64,000 bases of DNA. It comes from Janthinobacterium sp. SUN073. Lineage in GTDB: Bacteria; Pseudomonadota; Gammaproteobacteria; Burkholderiales; Burkholderiaceae_D. Shown one piece after another: positions 1 through 8,442 of the stretch (position 1 is the stretch's first letter; each line of letters begins with the position of its first letter). The notes below the pieces were generated by a model, which saw only the letters and a list, made by a program, of their open reading frames with translations, did not search any database and was not told where the DNA came from. The position numbers and the translations under genes are program-made. Location: NCBI RefSeq assembly GCF_030397665.1, contig NZ_JAPUBT010000002.1, forward strand, positions 343,383 to 407,382, in the 5' to 3' direction.

Positions 1-56
1 GCCATCAAAAGATCAGCCGTGAGCCGATAGATTTTATTTCCATCAGATAATTCCAT
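1..56 (-). CDS. 5' end of an unidentified gene (partial)
   Basis: Only the first 18 codons lie in the window; the gene runs off the left edge. The ATG at 56 is preceded on the minus strand by a purine-rich GAAGGAAG ribosome-binding site about 5 nt away, which is why I treat it as a real start. The visible peptide begins MELSDGNKIYRLTADLLM. It has no signal peptide or recognisable motif and is too short to assign. It is transcribed in the same direction as the LysR gene at 130-1032. Confidence 0.4.
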   Translation of the reverse strand, partial: MELSDGNKIYRLTADLLM

Positions 57-129
57 GTTTACTTCCTTCGTTTCGAAATAGTGGCAATTGATATGGCAGA
101 AGGACAAATATCCGAGAAACCTGGCTTCA

Positions 130-1032
130 TTACCCCGCCATGCGTGTAGCGTGGCGGCACAGTTCCAAAAATCCCGTCAAGCGGGGCGACAGGATCTTCT
201 TGGACTGGCGGATCAGATAAAAATTGCGCTCCAGGGGCGGCAGCATGGTGTCCAATTCCACCAGTTGCCCGCTGGCCAGCAGATCGGCCACCACCACGCG
301 CGACAGGCAGGCGATGCCGAGACCGGCCGCGGCGCCATATTTGATCGCTTCCGAGTTGCTGAATTCGCCTGCGGCGCGCAGATAGTGCAGATACGGCACC
401 AGTGCCTGCTCCACCGCTTCGCGCGTGCCCGAGCCCGCTTCGCGCAGCAGCCAGCCCGCCTGGTTCAGCTCCGCAAAGCTGAGCAGATGATGCAGCTGCG
501 CCAGCGGATGCGTGGGCGCGGCCACGATCAGCATCTGGTCCGTCAGCCACGGTTCCACCAGCAAACCCGCTTCATGGCACGGCCCCTCGATCAGGCCGAT
601 ATCGACGCGGAACTCCGCCACGGCGGCGGCGATGTCGGCCGTGTTGGCAATCGTCACCTGGGGAATGCTGCGCCCGTATTGCTGCGCCGCCTGCGCCAGG
701 ATCTGCGGCAGCAGATAGATGCCTATCGTCGTACTGGCGCCGATTTGCAGGCTGACGGGCACGGACGGGTCGGCGCCCGCGAACTGGCGCTCGATGCTGG
801 CGGCCCCGTCGCGCATCTGCCGCGCCTGCGGCAACAGCAGGCGGCCATTGTCATTGAGCAGCAATCGCTTGCCCACGCGGTCGAACAATTGCGCGCCCAG
901 CAAGGCTTCCAGTTCATTCAGGGCCGCGCTGGTGGCCGACTGCGACAGCGCAATCTGTTCGCCGGCCGCACTGGTGCTGCCCGTGTCCGCCACGGCGAGG
1001 AAAATCTGCAGTTGCCGCAAGGTTAAGGCCAT
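130..1032 (-). CDS. LysR-family transcriptional regulator (YeiE/CysB-like)
   Basis: A 300-aa LysR regulator. The N-terminal winged helix-turn-helix (about residues 2-60, [20 protein letters not shown]... [17 protein letters not shown]) is followed by a type-2 periplasmic-binding-like effector domain (about 90-295). A TTG lies just upstream at 1035, but I chose the ATG at 1032. It is divergent from a YeiH-type transporter, the same arrangement as yeiE/yeiH in enterobacteria, so it probably controls that gene. The roughly 100-bp shared promoter region is AT-rich. The effector is unknown; a sulfur-related ligand is a guess from the neighbour. Confidence 0.9.
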   Translation of the reverse strand: MALTLRQLQIFLAVADTGSTSAAGEQIALSQSATSAALNELEALLGAQLFDRVGKRLLLNDNGRLLLPQARQMRDGAASIERQFAGADPSVPVSLQIGASTTIGIYLLPQILAQAAQQYGRSIPQVTIANTADIAAAVAEFRVDIGLIEGPCHEAGLLVEPWLTDQMLIVAAPTHPLAQLHHLLSFAELNQAGWLLREAGSGTREAVEQALVPYLHYLRAAGEFSNSEAIKYGAAAGLGIACLSRVVVADLLASGQLVELDTMLPPLERNFYLIRQSKKILSPRLTGFLELCRHATRMAG

Positions 1033-1137
1033 CAAATCTACCTATTTAATTGGTTAAACATACAAAAACAATCCGTTTTACCATTTAATCGACCAACTGT
1101 ACAGTCATGCCATACGCATAAAAACATGGAGTACGGC

Positions 1138-2214
1138 ATGTCTTCCCTCTCAACAAGCAACACAACAAGTTTCAGCGACCGCTATGGCCGCTTGCTGCCG
1201 GGCCTGATGCTGAGCGGCGCCATCGCCTGGGGCGCCATCGCGCTGGGCAAGCTGGAATGGATGCAAAGCCATGGCATGAGCGCCCTGACCCTGGCCATCA
1301 TGCTGGGCATTGTGCTGGGCAACAGCGTGTATGGCCGCCTGGCGCCCAGCTGCGGCGCGGGCGTGGCCTTTTCCAAACAGACGTTATTGCGCTTGGGCAT
1401 CATCCTGTACGGCTTCCGTTTGACGTTCCAGGATATCGGGCAAGTGGGCCTGGCCGGCATCGCCATCGACGCGCTGGTGCTGACCTCCACGTTTGGGCTG
1501 GCCATGTTCCTCGGCACCAAGGTGTTCAAGCTGGAACGCAACTGCGCCATTCTGATCGGCGCGGGCAGTTCGATCTGTGGCGCGGCGGCCGTGATGGCGA
1601 CCGAGCCCGTCGTCAAGGGCCGCAGCGAGGATGTCACCGTGGCGGTCTCCACCGTCGTCGTGTTCGGCACCATCGCCATCTTTCTGTATCCGCTGCTGTA
1701 CCAGTTGAACCTGGGCTGGCAGGTGCTGGGCGCCACGCCCACCGCCTTTGGCGTGTACATCGGTTCGACCGTGCATGAGGTGGCGCAAGTGGTGGCGGCC
1801 GGCAAGTCCATCGGGCAGGAAGCGGCGAATGCGGCCGTGATTGCCAAGATGGTGCGCGTGATGATGCTGGCGCCGTTTCTCGTCATCCTGTCGGCGGTGC
1901 TGGCGCGCGGCAAGGCCAAAGGTGGCAGCCACGACAAGGCCACCAAGCTGGCCATTCCCTGGTTCGCCTTCATTTTTATCGGCGTGGTGGCCTTCAATTC
2001 GCTGGGCTTGCTGCCAGCCGCCACAGTGGCCACCATCACCGATCTCGACACGGTCTTGCTGGCCATGGCCATGGCGGCCCTGGGCTTGACGACGCATATG
2101 TCGGCCATCCGCCGCGCCGGCATCAAGCCCCTGCTGCTGGCCGGCCTGCTGTTCTGCTGGCTGATCGCCGGTGGCGCCGCCATCAACCACGTGGTCGCCA
2201 GCCTGTTTGCCTGA
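1138..2214 (+). CDS. YeiH family putative sulfate exporter (UPF0324)
   Basis: A very hydrophobic 358-aa integral membrane protein with about ten predicted helices and small glycine-rich motifs ([12 protein letters not shown] near the middle, [14 protein letters not shown] further on) typical of the YeiH/UPF0324 family. An in-frame ATG exists at 1126, but the ATG at 1138 has GGAG 6 nt upstream, so I start there. Family members are annotated as sulfate or sulfite exporters, although direct transport evidence is limited. Divergent from the LysR gene at 130-1032, which is its likely regulator. Confidence 0.85.
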   Translation: MSSLSTSNTTSFSDRYGRLLPGLMLSGAIAWGAIALGKLEWMQSHGMSALTLAIMLGIVLGNSVYGRLAPSCGAGVAFSKQTLLRLGIILYGFRLTFQDIGQVGLAGIAIDALVLTSTFGLAMFLGTKVFKLERNCAILIGAGSSICGAAAVMATEPVVKGRSEDVTVAVSTVVVFGTIAIFLYPLLYQLNLGWQVLGATPTAFGVYIGSTVHEVAQVVAAGKSIGQEAANAAVIAKMVRVMMLAPFLVILSAVLARGKAKGGSHDKATKLAIPWFAFIFIGVVAFNSLGLLPAATVATITDLDTVLLAMAMAALGLTTHMSAIRRAGIKPLLLAGLLFCWLIAGGAAINHVVASLFA

Positions 2215-2320
2215 AGCTGGGCCTGATTCAGGCGGGGGCCGCTGACGCAGGAGTCGAAAACTTCGTACAATAAGCGTGTTTTGACTCTCAATCCGGCTTC
2301 GGCCCCACCCAGGAATACCC

Positions 2321-2962
2321 ATGCATCTCTCGAACTGGCTGCTTTTCTGCAGCGTCGCCCTGCTCGTCACGTTTTCTCCCGGTCCGGCCGTCCTGCTGGC
2401 CATCTCGAATGCCATCGCCGTCGGCCCGCGCCGCGCGATGATCAGCAGCATGGGCAATGGTTTTGGCCTGTTCATCATTTCCGGCGTGGCCATGGCCGGC
2501 ATGGGCGTCGTGCTGGCCACCTCGGCCACCGCCTTCATGCTGCTGAAACTGGCTGGCGCCCTGTATCTGGTGTTCCTGGGCATCAAGCAATGGCGCAGCA
2601 AGACCAGCATCGTGGCCGCTGCGCCCGTGGCGCTTGGCGCGGCGAATCCAAATTCCTTTTGGAAACTCTTCCGCCAGGGCTTGACGGTCGCGCTGACCAA
2701 TCCCAAGGCCATCCTGTTCTTTTCGGCCCTGTTCCCGCAATTCATCACGCCGGGCGAACCGGTGGCCATCCAGTTCACCGTGCTGACGACCTCGTTTGTC
2801 GCCTGCGCCATGCTGGCCCACTTGTTCTACGCCAACCTGGCGCGCCTGCTGAAAACCCAGCTGGCCACGCCAGGGCGCGCCAAGTTGTTCAACCGCATTT
2901 CGGGCGGCGCCTTCGTGCTGCTGGGCCTGAGCCTGCTGCGCCTGCGCGCCAAGACGGCGTAA
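2321..2962 (+). CDS. LysE/RhtB family amino-acid exporter
   Basis: 213-aa membrane protein with about six helices. The N-terminal TFSPGPAVLLAISNAIAVGPRRA segment matches the LysE/RhtB signature (PGP motif in the first loop), and TNPKAILFFSALFPQFI in the middle is equally typical. The family exports lysine, homoserine, threonine or other amino acids across the inner membrane; the substrate cannot be told here. The ATG has AGGAA about 6 nt upstream. Length is normal. It runs tail to tail with the hydrolase at 2965-3729, with 2 nt between stops. Confidence 0.9.
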   Translation: MHLSNWLLFCSVALLVTFSPGPAVLLAISNAIAVGPRRAMISSMGNGFGLFIISGVAMAGMGVVLATSATAFMLLKLAGALYLVFLGIKQWRSKTSIVAAAPVALGAANPNSFWKLFRQGLTVALTNPKAILFFSALFPQFITPGEPVAIQFTVLTTSFVACAMLAHLFYANLARLLKTQLATPGRAKLFNRISGGAFVLLGLSLLRLRAKTA

Positions 2963-2964
2963 AG

Positions 2965-3729
2965 TCACTGCGCCGATAAAAACGCCTCGATGCTGGCCGC
3001 CAGGGCCAGCGGCGTTTCATTCATCGGATAGTGTCCCGCATTGCCCAGCACTTCCAGCCGGGCTTGCGGGTACCACGCCAGATAGGTGCGGCGCATCAGG
3101 GCCGCATCGAAACGGGGGTCGTGCTCCCCCACCAGCGCCAGCAAGGGCAGTTCCACGCACGCCGCCTTGATTTCTTCACTGAAATCCGTCCCGCTCCACG
3201 CGAGGAAGTAGCGTGCGAACGCTGTCGGATCCGACCTTTCCCACGAATACTGCGCCTTCCAGTCCAGCCAGGTGGCGGACAAGCGCCCGCCCGTGCTGCG
3301 ATCGATGATGGTGCGCCGCGCTTGCTTGTTGCCGCTGGCGTCGAGAAACAGTTGCCGCGCCGCCCCGTCGAACATCACGCCGCAACTGGGCACGGGCGCC
3401 ACGGCCACCAGTTTGCGCAAGCGCAAGGGAGCCAGCAAGGCCAGCCGTTCCAGCGCCATGCCGCCCATCGAGTGACCGACCACGCTGAAAGTGGCCAAGC
3501 CCAGCGCATCGGCCAGCGCCAGCGCGTCGCGGGCCACTTCGTCCATCGAGTAGTCGCCTTGCGCGCCGCGCATGCCGCCATAGCCGCGATTGTCCATGAA
3601 GACATAGCTGAAAGCGCCGCCATCGAGGGCCGCTTCCATCGGCGCGAATGCGTGCGCGTCGCCAAACCAGCCGTGCAGGACGATGACGGCATGGGGGCCA
3701 AGACCCACCCGATGATAGCTATTGTGCAT
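2965..3729 (-). CDS. alpha/beta-fold hydrolase
   Basis: 254-aa cytoplasmic alpha/beta hydrolase. The oxyanion segment VLHGWFGD (about residues 18-25), nucleophile elbow GHSMGG (about 83-88), an acidic residue in GEHDPRF (about 200) and a C-terminal GNAGHYPMNE histidine (about 232) form a complete Ser-Asp-His triad. No signal peptide is seen. The substrate is unknown. Divergent from the AraC gene at 3816, which could regulate it; the 86-bp intergenic region carries TACTAT/TATAGA-like -10 sequences. Confidence 0.88.
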   Translation of the reverse strand: MHNSYHRVGLGPHAVIVLHGWFGDAHAFAPMEAALDGGAFSYVFMDNRGYGGMRGAQGDYSMDEVARDALALADALGLATFSVVGHSMGGMALERLALLAPLRLRKLVAVAPVPSCGVMFDGAARQLFLDASGNKQARRTIIDRSTGGRLSATWLDWKAQYSWERSDPTAFARYFLAWSGTDFSEEIKAACVELPLLALVGEHDPRFDAALMRRTYLAWYPQARLEVLGNAGHYPMNETPLALAASIEAFLSAQ

Positions 3730-3815
3730 GCAGACTCCTGAAAAAAGAGTGCATGGTAGGCGCCCAGCAGGCGGCCCGCTTTCGATGTCAGGTCAAATAC
3801 TATAGAGTACGGGCC

Positions 3816-4583
3816 ATGGATGATTTTTATACGGAAGTGCCACGTCCCTTGATCGCCACCGCGCGCGACCATGCCGCCGGCACGATGTTCCCCAGCCACA
3901 GTCACGCACGCGGGCAATTCGCCTATGCGGCGCGCGGCGTCATCAGCGTGCACACGCCGCAAGGCAACTGGCTGGTGCCGCCACAACGCGCTTGCTGGGT
4001 CCCGGCCCGGCTATCCCACGGCATGCGCATGCAGGGCGCCGTGACCATGCACAATGTCTTCATTGACGAGGCCGCCATCGCCAGGATGGGCTTGTCACCC
4101 GATTGCCAGGTGCTGGACGCCTCGCCGCTGCTGCGCCAGTTGCTGGCCGAGGCCGTGACCGTGGAGGCCTTGTATGCGGAACAATCGCGTGCCGGACGGC
4201 TGATGGCCTTGCTGCTCGATGAAATCGCCGCCATGGCAGCCCTGCCCCTGAGTGCGCCCCTGCCCCAGGACGCCAGGCTGGCGCGGCTGTGCATGGAATT
4301 GCTCGAACATCCCAGCCTGGACAGCAGCCTGGACGCGATGGCGGCGCAGGCGGGCATGAGCCGGCGCACCTTTACGCGGCAGTTCCGCGCCCAGACGGGG
4401 CTGGCCTTTGCCCAATGGCGCCAGCAGGCGTGTCTGCTGGCGGCCATTACGCGCCTGGCCGAAGGGCAAGCCGTCACCAGGGTCGCGCTCGATCTCGGTT
4501 ATGCCAGCCCCAGCGCCTTCACGGCCGCCTTCCGCCGCGTGCTGGGGCGGGCGCCCAGCGACTATCTGGAGCGCGCCACATAG
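3816..4583 (+). CDS. AraC-family transcriptional regulator
   Basis: 255-aa regulator: an N-terminal cupin-like ligand-binding half (about residues 15-90, with HSHARGQFAYAARG) and a C-terminal double helix-turn-helix of the AraC type (about 155-250, MAAQAGMSRRTFTRQFRAQTG... VALDLGYASPSAFTAAFRRVLG). The longer frame opens at 3753, but MDDFYTEVPRP from 3816 is the normal N terminus. HSH-AraC regulators of this type often control an adjacent divergent gene, here the hydrolase at 2965-3729. Confidence 0.88.
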   Translation: MDDFYTEVPRPLIATARDHAAGTMFPSHSHARGQFAYAARGVISVHTPQGNWLVPPQRACWVPARLSHGMRMQGAVTMHNVFIDEAAIARMGLSPDCQVLDASPLLRQLLAEAVTVEALYAEQSRAGRLMALLLDEIAAMAALPLSAPLPQDARLARLCMELLEHPSLDSSLDAMAAQAGMSRRTFTRQFRAQTGLAFAQWRQQACLLAAITRLAEGQAVTRVALDLGYASPSAFTAAFRRVLGRAPSDYLERAT

Positions 4584-4657
4584 AAAAAGCGAGACCAACG
4601 CAGAAAATTTCTACATGGCTGAGCTGAACTCGCTGTCTCAAAGAGGGACTAAGCAAC

Positions 4658-4786
4658 ATGGCAAGCAAGAAAGCTTCCATTGCTGCATCAATAAATCACG
4701 AAAATAAACATAAATATTCCCGCAAGGAAATATTTGTGGATTTTTATCATATGATCCCGGCATATCCACCTTCGCGCCCAGCATGA
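4658..4786 (+). CDS. small ORF (42 aa) coupled to the helicase gene
   Basis: ATG at 4658 opens a 42-codon frame (begins MASKKASIAASINHENKHKY, ends in SRPA) whose TGA overlaps the helicase ATG as ATGA at 4783-4786. A GAGGG stretch lies about 10 nt upstream of its start. The helicase start itself has no visible ribosome-binding site, so translational coupling through this small ORF is attractive. The peptide is basic and has no motif I know. It could simply be a leader peptide, and a different frame from 4615 also crosses the region. Confidence 0.4.
   Translation: MASKKASIAASINHENKHKYSRKEIFVDFYHMIPAYPPSRPA
4712..4735. repeat. imperfect AT-rich inverted repeat inside the small ORF
   Basis: AAATATTCC, a 5-nt spacer, then GGAAATATTT form a near-perfect dyad (one extra A) within the small ORF just upstream of the helicase start. 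It could be an operator or an mRNA hairpin that modulates coupling. No function can be assigned from sequence. Confidence 0.3.
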
Positions 4787-7290
4787 ACAAACTCAATGCA
4801 ATACTGGACTTCCTGGGCCTGATGACTATCGGGCATCACACCACCTTATTAACACAGGAAAAAAAGGAGCAGGCGGCGCGGCGTTCACAGGAACAGAGAA
4901 CCGTTGAACGCGAGCATGGCACGGCTTTGGCTGAAGCCAAGGCTGTGGCCTATCAGCATGGCTTTGAAGCGGGACGAGCGTATGAAGCTGACGCGCAAGC
5001 GGCGACGCTGGCAGCAGAGAAAGCGCACCAAGCGCAACGCCAACGCCAAGCCGAGGAGGCGCGCAAAAACTGGCTGGTGAGCGCCATGTCCCTGGGATTT
5101 ACACCGCGTGTCAGCCGTGAATTCAAGACGGAGGTGACCGCGCGCTTCCCGCATCCGCCCACAGCGGACCAGTGGAAGATGATCCTGGCCGACGACCCTG
5201 CCACCTGCGTCATTGCCGGTGCCGGCTCCGGCAAGTCTACATCGCTGGTCTTGCGCGTGATCGCGCTCAACCTTTACCTGGGCATAGACCGCAACCAGCT
5301 CTCCGTGTTCACCTTCACCAAGGCATCTCGCTTCGATTTCATCGAAAAGCTACAGGCGAGCCTGTCAAAATGGCAAATTCAGTTATCGGAACAGGAGGCA
5401 AAGCGCATCGTGCGTACCTTCCATTCCATGGTGCTGACGATGGCACGCGAAAGTATGCCGGTACGCCCCAAAGTGCTTGAGTTGCTGGATCGGGAGAAAA
5501 AAGGCGAAGTCGACGCACTCGATGTTGAAAACATGCTGGAGCTGGCAGAATCGGACGACCTGCAAGACGAGAGCGACAGTGAGGATGCCTCCCCCGCTAT
5601 GCTGACCGAAGAGTCGGACGACACGCCAACGCTTGACGACCTGCTCGGCATCGCCTACGAACGGGCCTTCAATCGAGATCAAGTCTTTTACGCTATGGCG
5701 ATCCAGCTATACAAACTCAGCCTGACCCAGGCTCGCCAACCGACCGATGGCAAGACGCAAGGCAACATCAAGTGGATCAACGATATCGACCAGAGGATGA
5801 CAGCCGCCCTTGAACACGCCTGGCGCCACGACATCGCCCCCGGCATCTGGCCGCTGGACGGTATCAATGTCCGTCTCGCCGCCATCGACGTATCGTCGCA
5901 GACAAACAAGCCCTTCTGGGTGAATGGCTACGTGCCGCAAATCGGCGCCTACATTATTCTGGGCGGGGCCAAATTTTATGCCGGGGCGAGCTACAACAGC
6001 ATTCCTTGCGCCGCCGCGATCTACACCAAACGCAAAGTGCTGGCGGGTATCAGCGACAAGCCCTTGCTCTGGATTGATACGCTTGAACAGTTGCAGGAGC
6101 TGAAAATCCAGCTGAGCTGGCTAGCCGCACATGCGGAAAGACGCGCCGACAAACTCACGTTCAAGATGATCGCACCAGGTGACTTCAAGAGAAAGCCGAT
6201 CACCAAGTGTTTTCATGGCATGGCGCAGTTTGTGGAAAATCTGGGCTTGCCGGTAGCTGCTACGCTCTCCAGCGCCATCGCCAGCCAGCAAAACAAGCTT
6301 GGCGGCGATGCCGTGTTCATGCAGGCCACGGCGCGTTTCTGGCCCTATTTCGAAGCCGTGCTGAAGGAGCGCGGCATCTGCTCATTCAATCAGCTGTTCG
6401 CGCACTATTCCGAAGATCATCCAGAAAATTTTGCTGCGGTGCCACTGCATGTGCTCGGCGCCATGCGGCATCTGATGGTGGATGAGTTCCAAGATGTATC
6501 TCCACAGATTGTCAAATGGATTAGAGGTTGCCAACGAGAACTAGTCAGACGTGACATGGCTGGCTCCCTCACCTGCGTCGGTGACGACTGGCAATCAATC
6601 TATGGCTGGCGCGGCAGTTCGCCGGACTTCTTCGTCCAGTTCAAACAGCACTTCCCTGCCGCCAAGCATGGCAAAGTCATATTGAAGGAGAATTTCCGCA
6701 GCAGCGACTACCTGATCCGCTGCGCCGAGTCGGTGCTGGTCGGCGTGCCTGGCATGGAGCCGAAAACCTGCGTGGCCGAGGGAAAATGGGCCGATGCCAA
6801 CCTTCCGGTACAGATTCATGGCGTGAAAGGCGAGCTGCCATTTGAGGCAATCCGACAATATATCGGCATGGAAGTTGCGCGCACCGAAGCCTGCGAGGAG
6901 CGCCCCATGCTGGTACTCTCACGCGAGAGAAGACACCTCGAAAAGCTCAAAAGGGTGTCACGCCACGATTGGGGCAAGGCAGTCAGGTGCATGACCTTCC
7001 ATGGCGCCAAGGGATTGGAAGCACAATCCGTCGTATTGCTCGGCGATTGCCACTACACCGGTTCCACGCCCTCGAAAAATTTCTTGTACGAAAAAGCAGG
7101 CCTGGGCAGCTATGACGATGCGCAGCGAGCGGAAGCGCGCCGACTGGCCTATGTCGGCATCACGCGGGCAATGGAAAAGTGTCGCTGGTTCGCCGTCAGG
7201 AAAGACAATGGCGCAATCGCCAGCCTGCCTGCTTCCCGTCCCTATGTCACATACGCCACTATCGATGCCAAGCAGGCGAACACTGTCTGA
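4783..7290 (+). CDS. UvrD/Rep-type (HelD-like) superfamily 1 DNA helicase
   Basis: 835-aa SF1A helicase. After an N-terminal charged coiled-coil-like region (about 25-98) come the Q-motif region PPTADQ (125-130), Walker A GAGSGKS (146-152), motif Ia FTFTKAS (about 177), motif II DEFQD (567-571), motif III GDDWQSIYGWRG (600-611), motif IV ENFRSS (about 636), motif V TFHGAKGLEAQ and motif VI RLAYVGITRA near the C terminus. Walker A and DEFQD are about 416 residues apart, much more than in Rep or UvrD, so a large insertion (with an acidic run at about 255-285) sits in the 1B region. GC content looks lower than in neighbouring genes, suggesting acquisition. No nuclease motif was found in the insertion. 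Expected activity is ATP-dependent 3'-5' DNA unwinding. Confidence 0.85.
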   Translation: MNKLNAILDFLGLMTIGHHTTLLTQEKKEQAARRSQEQRTVEREHGTALAEAKAVAYQHGFEAGRAYEADAQAATLAAEKAHQAQRQRQAEEARKNWLVSAMSLGFTPRVSREFKTEVTARFPHPPTADQWKMILADDPATCVIAGAGSGKSTSLVLRVIALNLYLGIDRNQLSVFTFTKASRFDFIEKLQASLSKWQIQLSEQEAKRIVRTFHSMVLTMARESMPVRPKVLELLDREKKGEVDALDVENMLELAESDDLQDESDSEDASPAMLTEESDDTPTLDDLLGIAYERAFNRDQVFYAMAIQLYKLSLTQARQPTDGKTQGNIKWINDIDQRMTAALEHAWRHDIAPGIWPLDGINVRLAAIDVSSQTNKPFWVNGYVPQIGAYIILGGAKFYAGASYNSIPCAAAIYTKRKVLAGISDKPLLWIDTLEQLQELKIQLSWLAAHAERRADKLTFKMIAPGDFKRKPITKCFHGMAQFVENLGLPVAATLSSAIASQQNKLGGDAVFMQATARFWPYFEAVLKERGICSFNQLFAHYSEDHPENFAAVPLHVLGAMRHLMVDEFQDVSPQIVKWIRGCQRELVRRDMAGSLTCVGDDWQSIYGWRGSSPDFFVQFKQHFPAAKHGKVILKENFRSSDYLIRCAESVLVGVPGMEPKTCVAEGKWADANLPVQIHGVKGELPFEAIRQYIGMEVARTEACEERPMLVLSRERRHLEKLKRVSRHDWGKAVRCMTFHGAKGLEAQSVVLLGDCHYTGSTPSKNFLYEKAGLGSYDDAQRAEARRLAYVGITRAMEKCRWFAVRKDNGAIASLPASRPYVTYATIDAKQANTV

Positions 7291-7315
7291 ACGTATCGAA
7301 GGACAGGCCGGTACG

Positions 7316-7960
7316 CTAGGCTGCAATGATGGCGGCGATGCGCTGGCCCAGCGCCTGCGCCAGCTTCTGCACATGATAACCATCGACAAAGCCATGGTGC
7401 GCCTGCGCGGAAAACGGCACCCGCATGCGGCCATCGTCCTGCGCAGGGCCGAACTTGCCCCAGGTAAAGGTCGGGATATCGGCGTCGCGGTGGCGGTAAA
7501 TCGGGTGTTCGATGGCCGCCAGCTCCAGCCATGGCAGGCAGGTGATGTAGATATTGTTGCGCTGCTCACGCTCGCTCTCTCCCTCGCCCGTGTTGATCAG
7601 CGCGGAACTCGCTTCGGCGAGGCGTTTCGCTTCCAGGCTGCGTTCGATGAACAGGTCAAGCTGGTCCGTCATCGTGAAACGCGTGTAATTGAGGTTCTCG
7701 TCGCCGTTGATGACGGTGTAGGAAGCGGGAAAATCGTCAATCCTGATCACCTCGCCCTGGCAAATGCGGTACATGAAATTATCGATGCCCTTGACCGTAT
7801 TGAGCAGGCAAAACAGGAAAAAATGGAACACGGGGATGTTCCGTTCCTTGCACCAGGGCCGAAAGTCCGGCACGTCGAGCTGGAAGTCGATGTTGACAAG
7901 GGGATTCTCAAACGCCCGGAACAAGTCGTAGCGGTCGCGCCGCTTTGCAAAATTTTTCAT
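7316..7960 (-). CDS. chloramphenicol acetyltransferase-like (CatA family) protein
   Basis: 214-aa acyltransferase of the type A CAT fold. The signature HHGFVDGYHV near the C terminus (about residue 185) carries the catalytic His and the Asp of HHxxxDG, and NTVKGIDNFMYRI and FTWGKFG also match the family. The frame extends upstream to 8086, but the CAT N terminus corresponds to MKNFAKRRDRYDLFRAFENP, so I start at 7960; its ribosome-binding site is weak. Chromosomal CAT-like proteins often do not confer resistance, and the substrate may be another acceptor. Confidence 0.8.
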   Translation of the reverse strand: MKNFAKRRDRYDLFRAFENPLVNIDFQLDVPDFRPWCKERNIPVFHFFLFCLLNTVKGIDNFMYRICQGEVIRIDDFPASYTVINGDENLNYTRFTMTDQLDLFIERSLEAKRLAEASSALINTGEGESEREQRNNIYITCLPWLELAAIEHPIYRHRDADIPTFTWGKFGPAQDDGRMRVPFSAQAHHGFVDGYHVQKLAQALGQRIAAIIAA

Positions 7961-8033
7961 GCGGCGAGTGTAGACGATGGCGGTGCTGGCGGGCAAGTCA
8001 TGCAGTATCCGCCAGCAAGTTGCCAGGATTTCA

Positions 8034-8363
8034 TCACTGCATGTCACTGCGACTTGACTGTCTGGCGCGCAGATCAAGAAAAACATGCCCCAGGATTTTT
8101 CTGCCGTGTATATCGACGATCACAGTCAGATAGGTATCATCGAGGGGAACGGGAATGCCGATGTGTTGAAACTTTCCATCCGGCGATTCATAAATATGCG
8201 CGACCTGCCAATTCCAGTGCGCGGCGTCGCCAAAGTCACTGCCGATAACCAGATCGGCATATGCCCAAAGATCGACGACTTCCCTGGCGGTTTCAGTCAC
8301 CTTCAGCATAGGCGCATGAAACGTTTTTTGGTATTCGTCATTCGACAGTAAATGTGTTTTCAT
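8034..8363 (-). CDS. hypothetical protein, 109 aa
   Basis: Begins MKTHLLSNDEYQKTFHAPML at 8363; the frame is open to 8429 but that part covers a hairpin region and has no good start. The protein is soluble and mixed alpha/beta, with an aromatic segment (HWNWQVAHIYESPDG, about residues 48-62) and a C-terminal VIVDIHGRKILGHVFLDL strand pattern. I do not recognise the family. It lies between the CAT-like gene and a membrane protein, all on the minus strand, so co-transcription is possible. Confidence 0.55.
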   Translation of the reverse strand: MKTHLLSNDEYQKTFHAPMLKVTETAREVVDLWAYADLVIGSDFGDAAHWNWQVAHIYESPDGKFQHIGIPVPLDDTYLTVIVDIHGRKILGHVFLDLRARQSSRSDMQ

Positions 8364-8385
8364 TTTTAATCTGCATTTGACCACC

Positions 8386-8426
8386 GACCGGGATAGCCCG
8401 GTCGCCAACCTCCCTGTATCGGGAGG
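8386..8426 (-). repeat. two tandem perfect hairpins in a leader/intergenic region
   Basis: GACCGGG-atag-CCCGGTC (8386-8403) and CCTCCC-tgtatc-GGGAGG (8409-8426) are two adjacent perfect stems between the stop at 8443 and the start at 8363. Neither is followed by a T-run on the minus strand, so a standard intrinsic terminator is unlikely. An mRNA-stabilising, processing or attenuation role is possible. Confidence 0.45.
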
Positions 8427-8442
8427 CATGTTGCGTCGGAAT

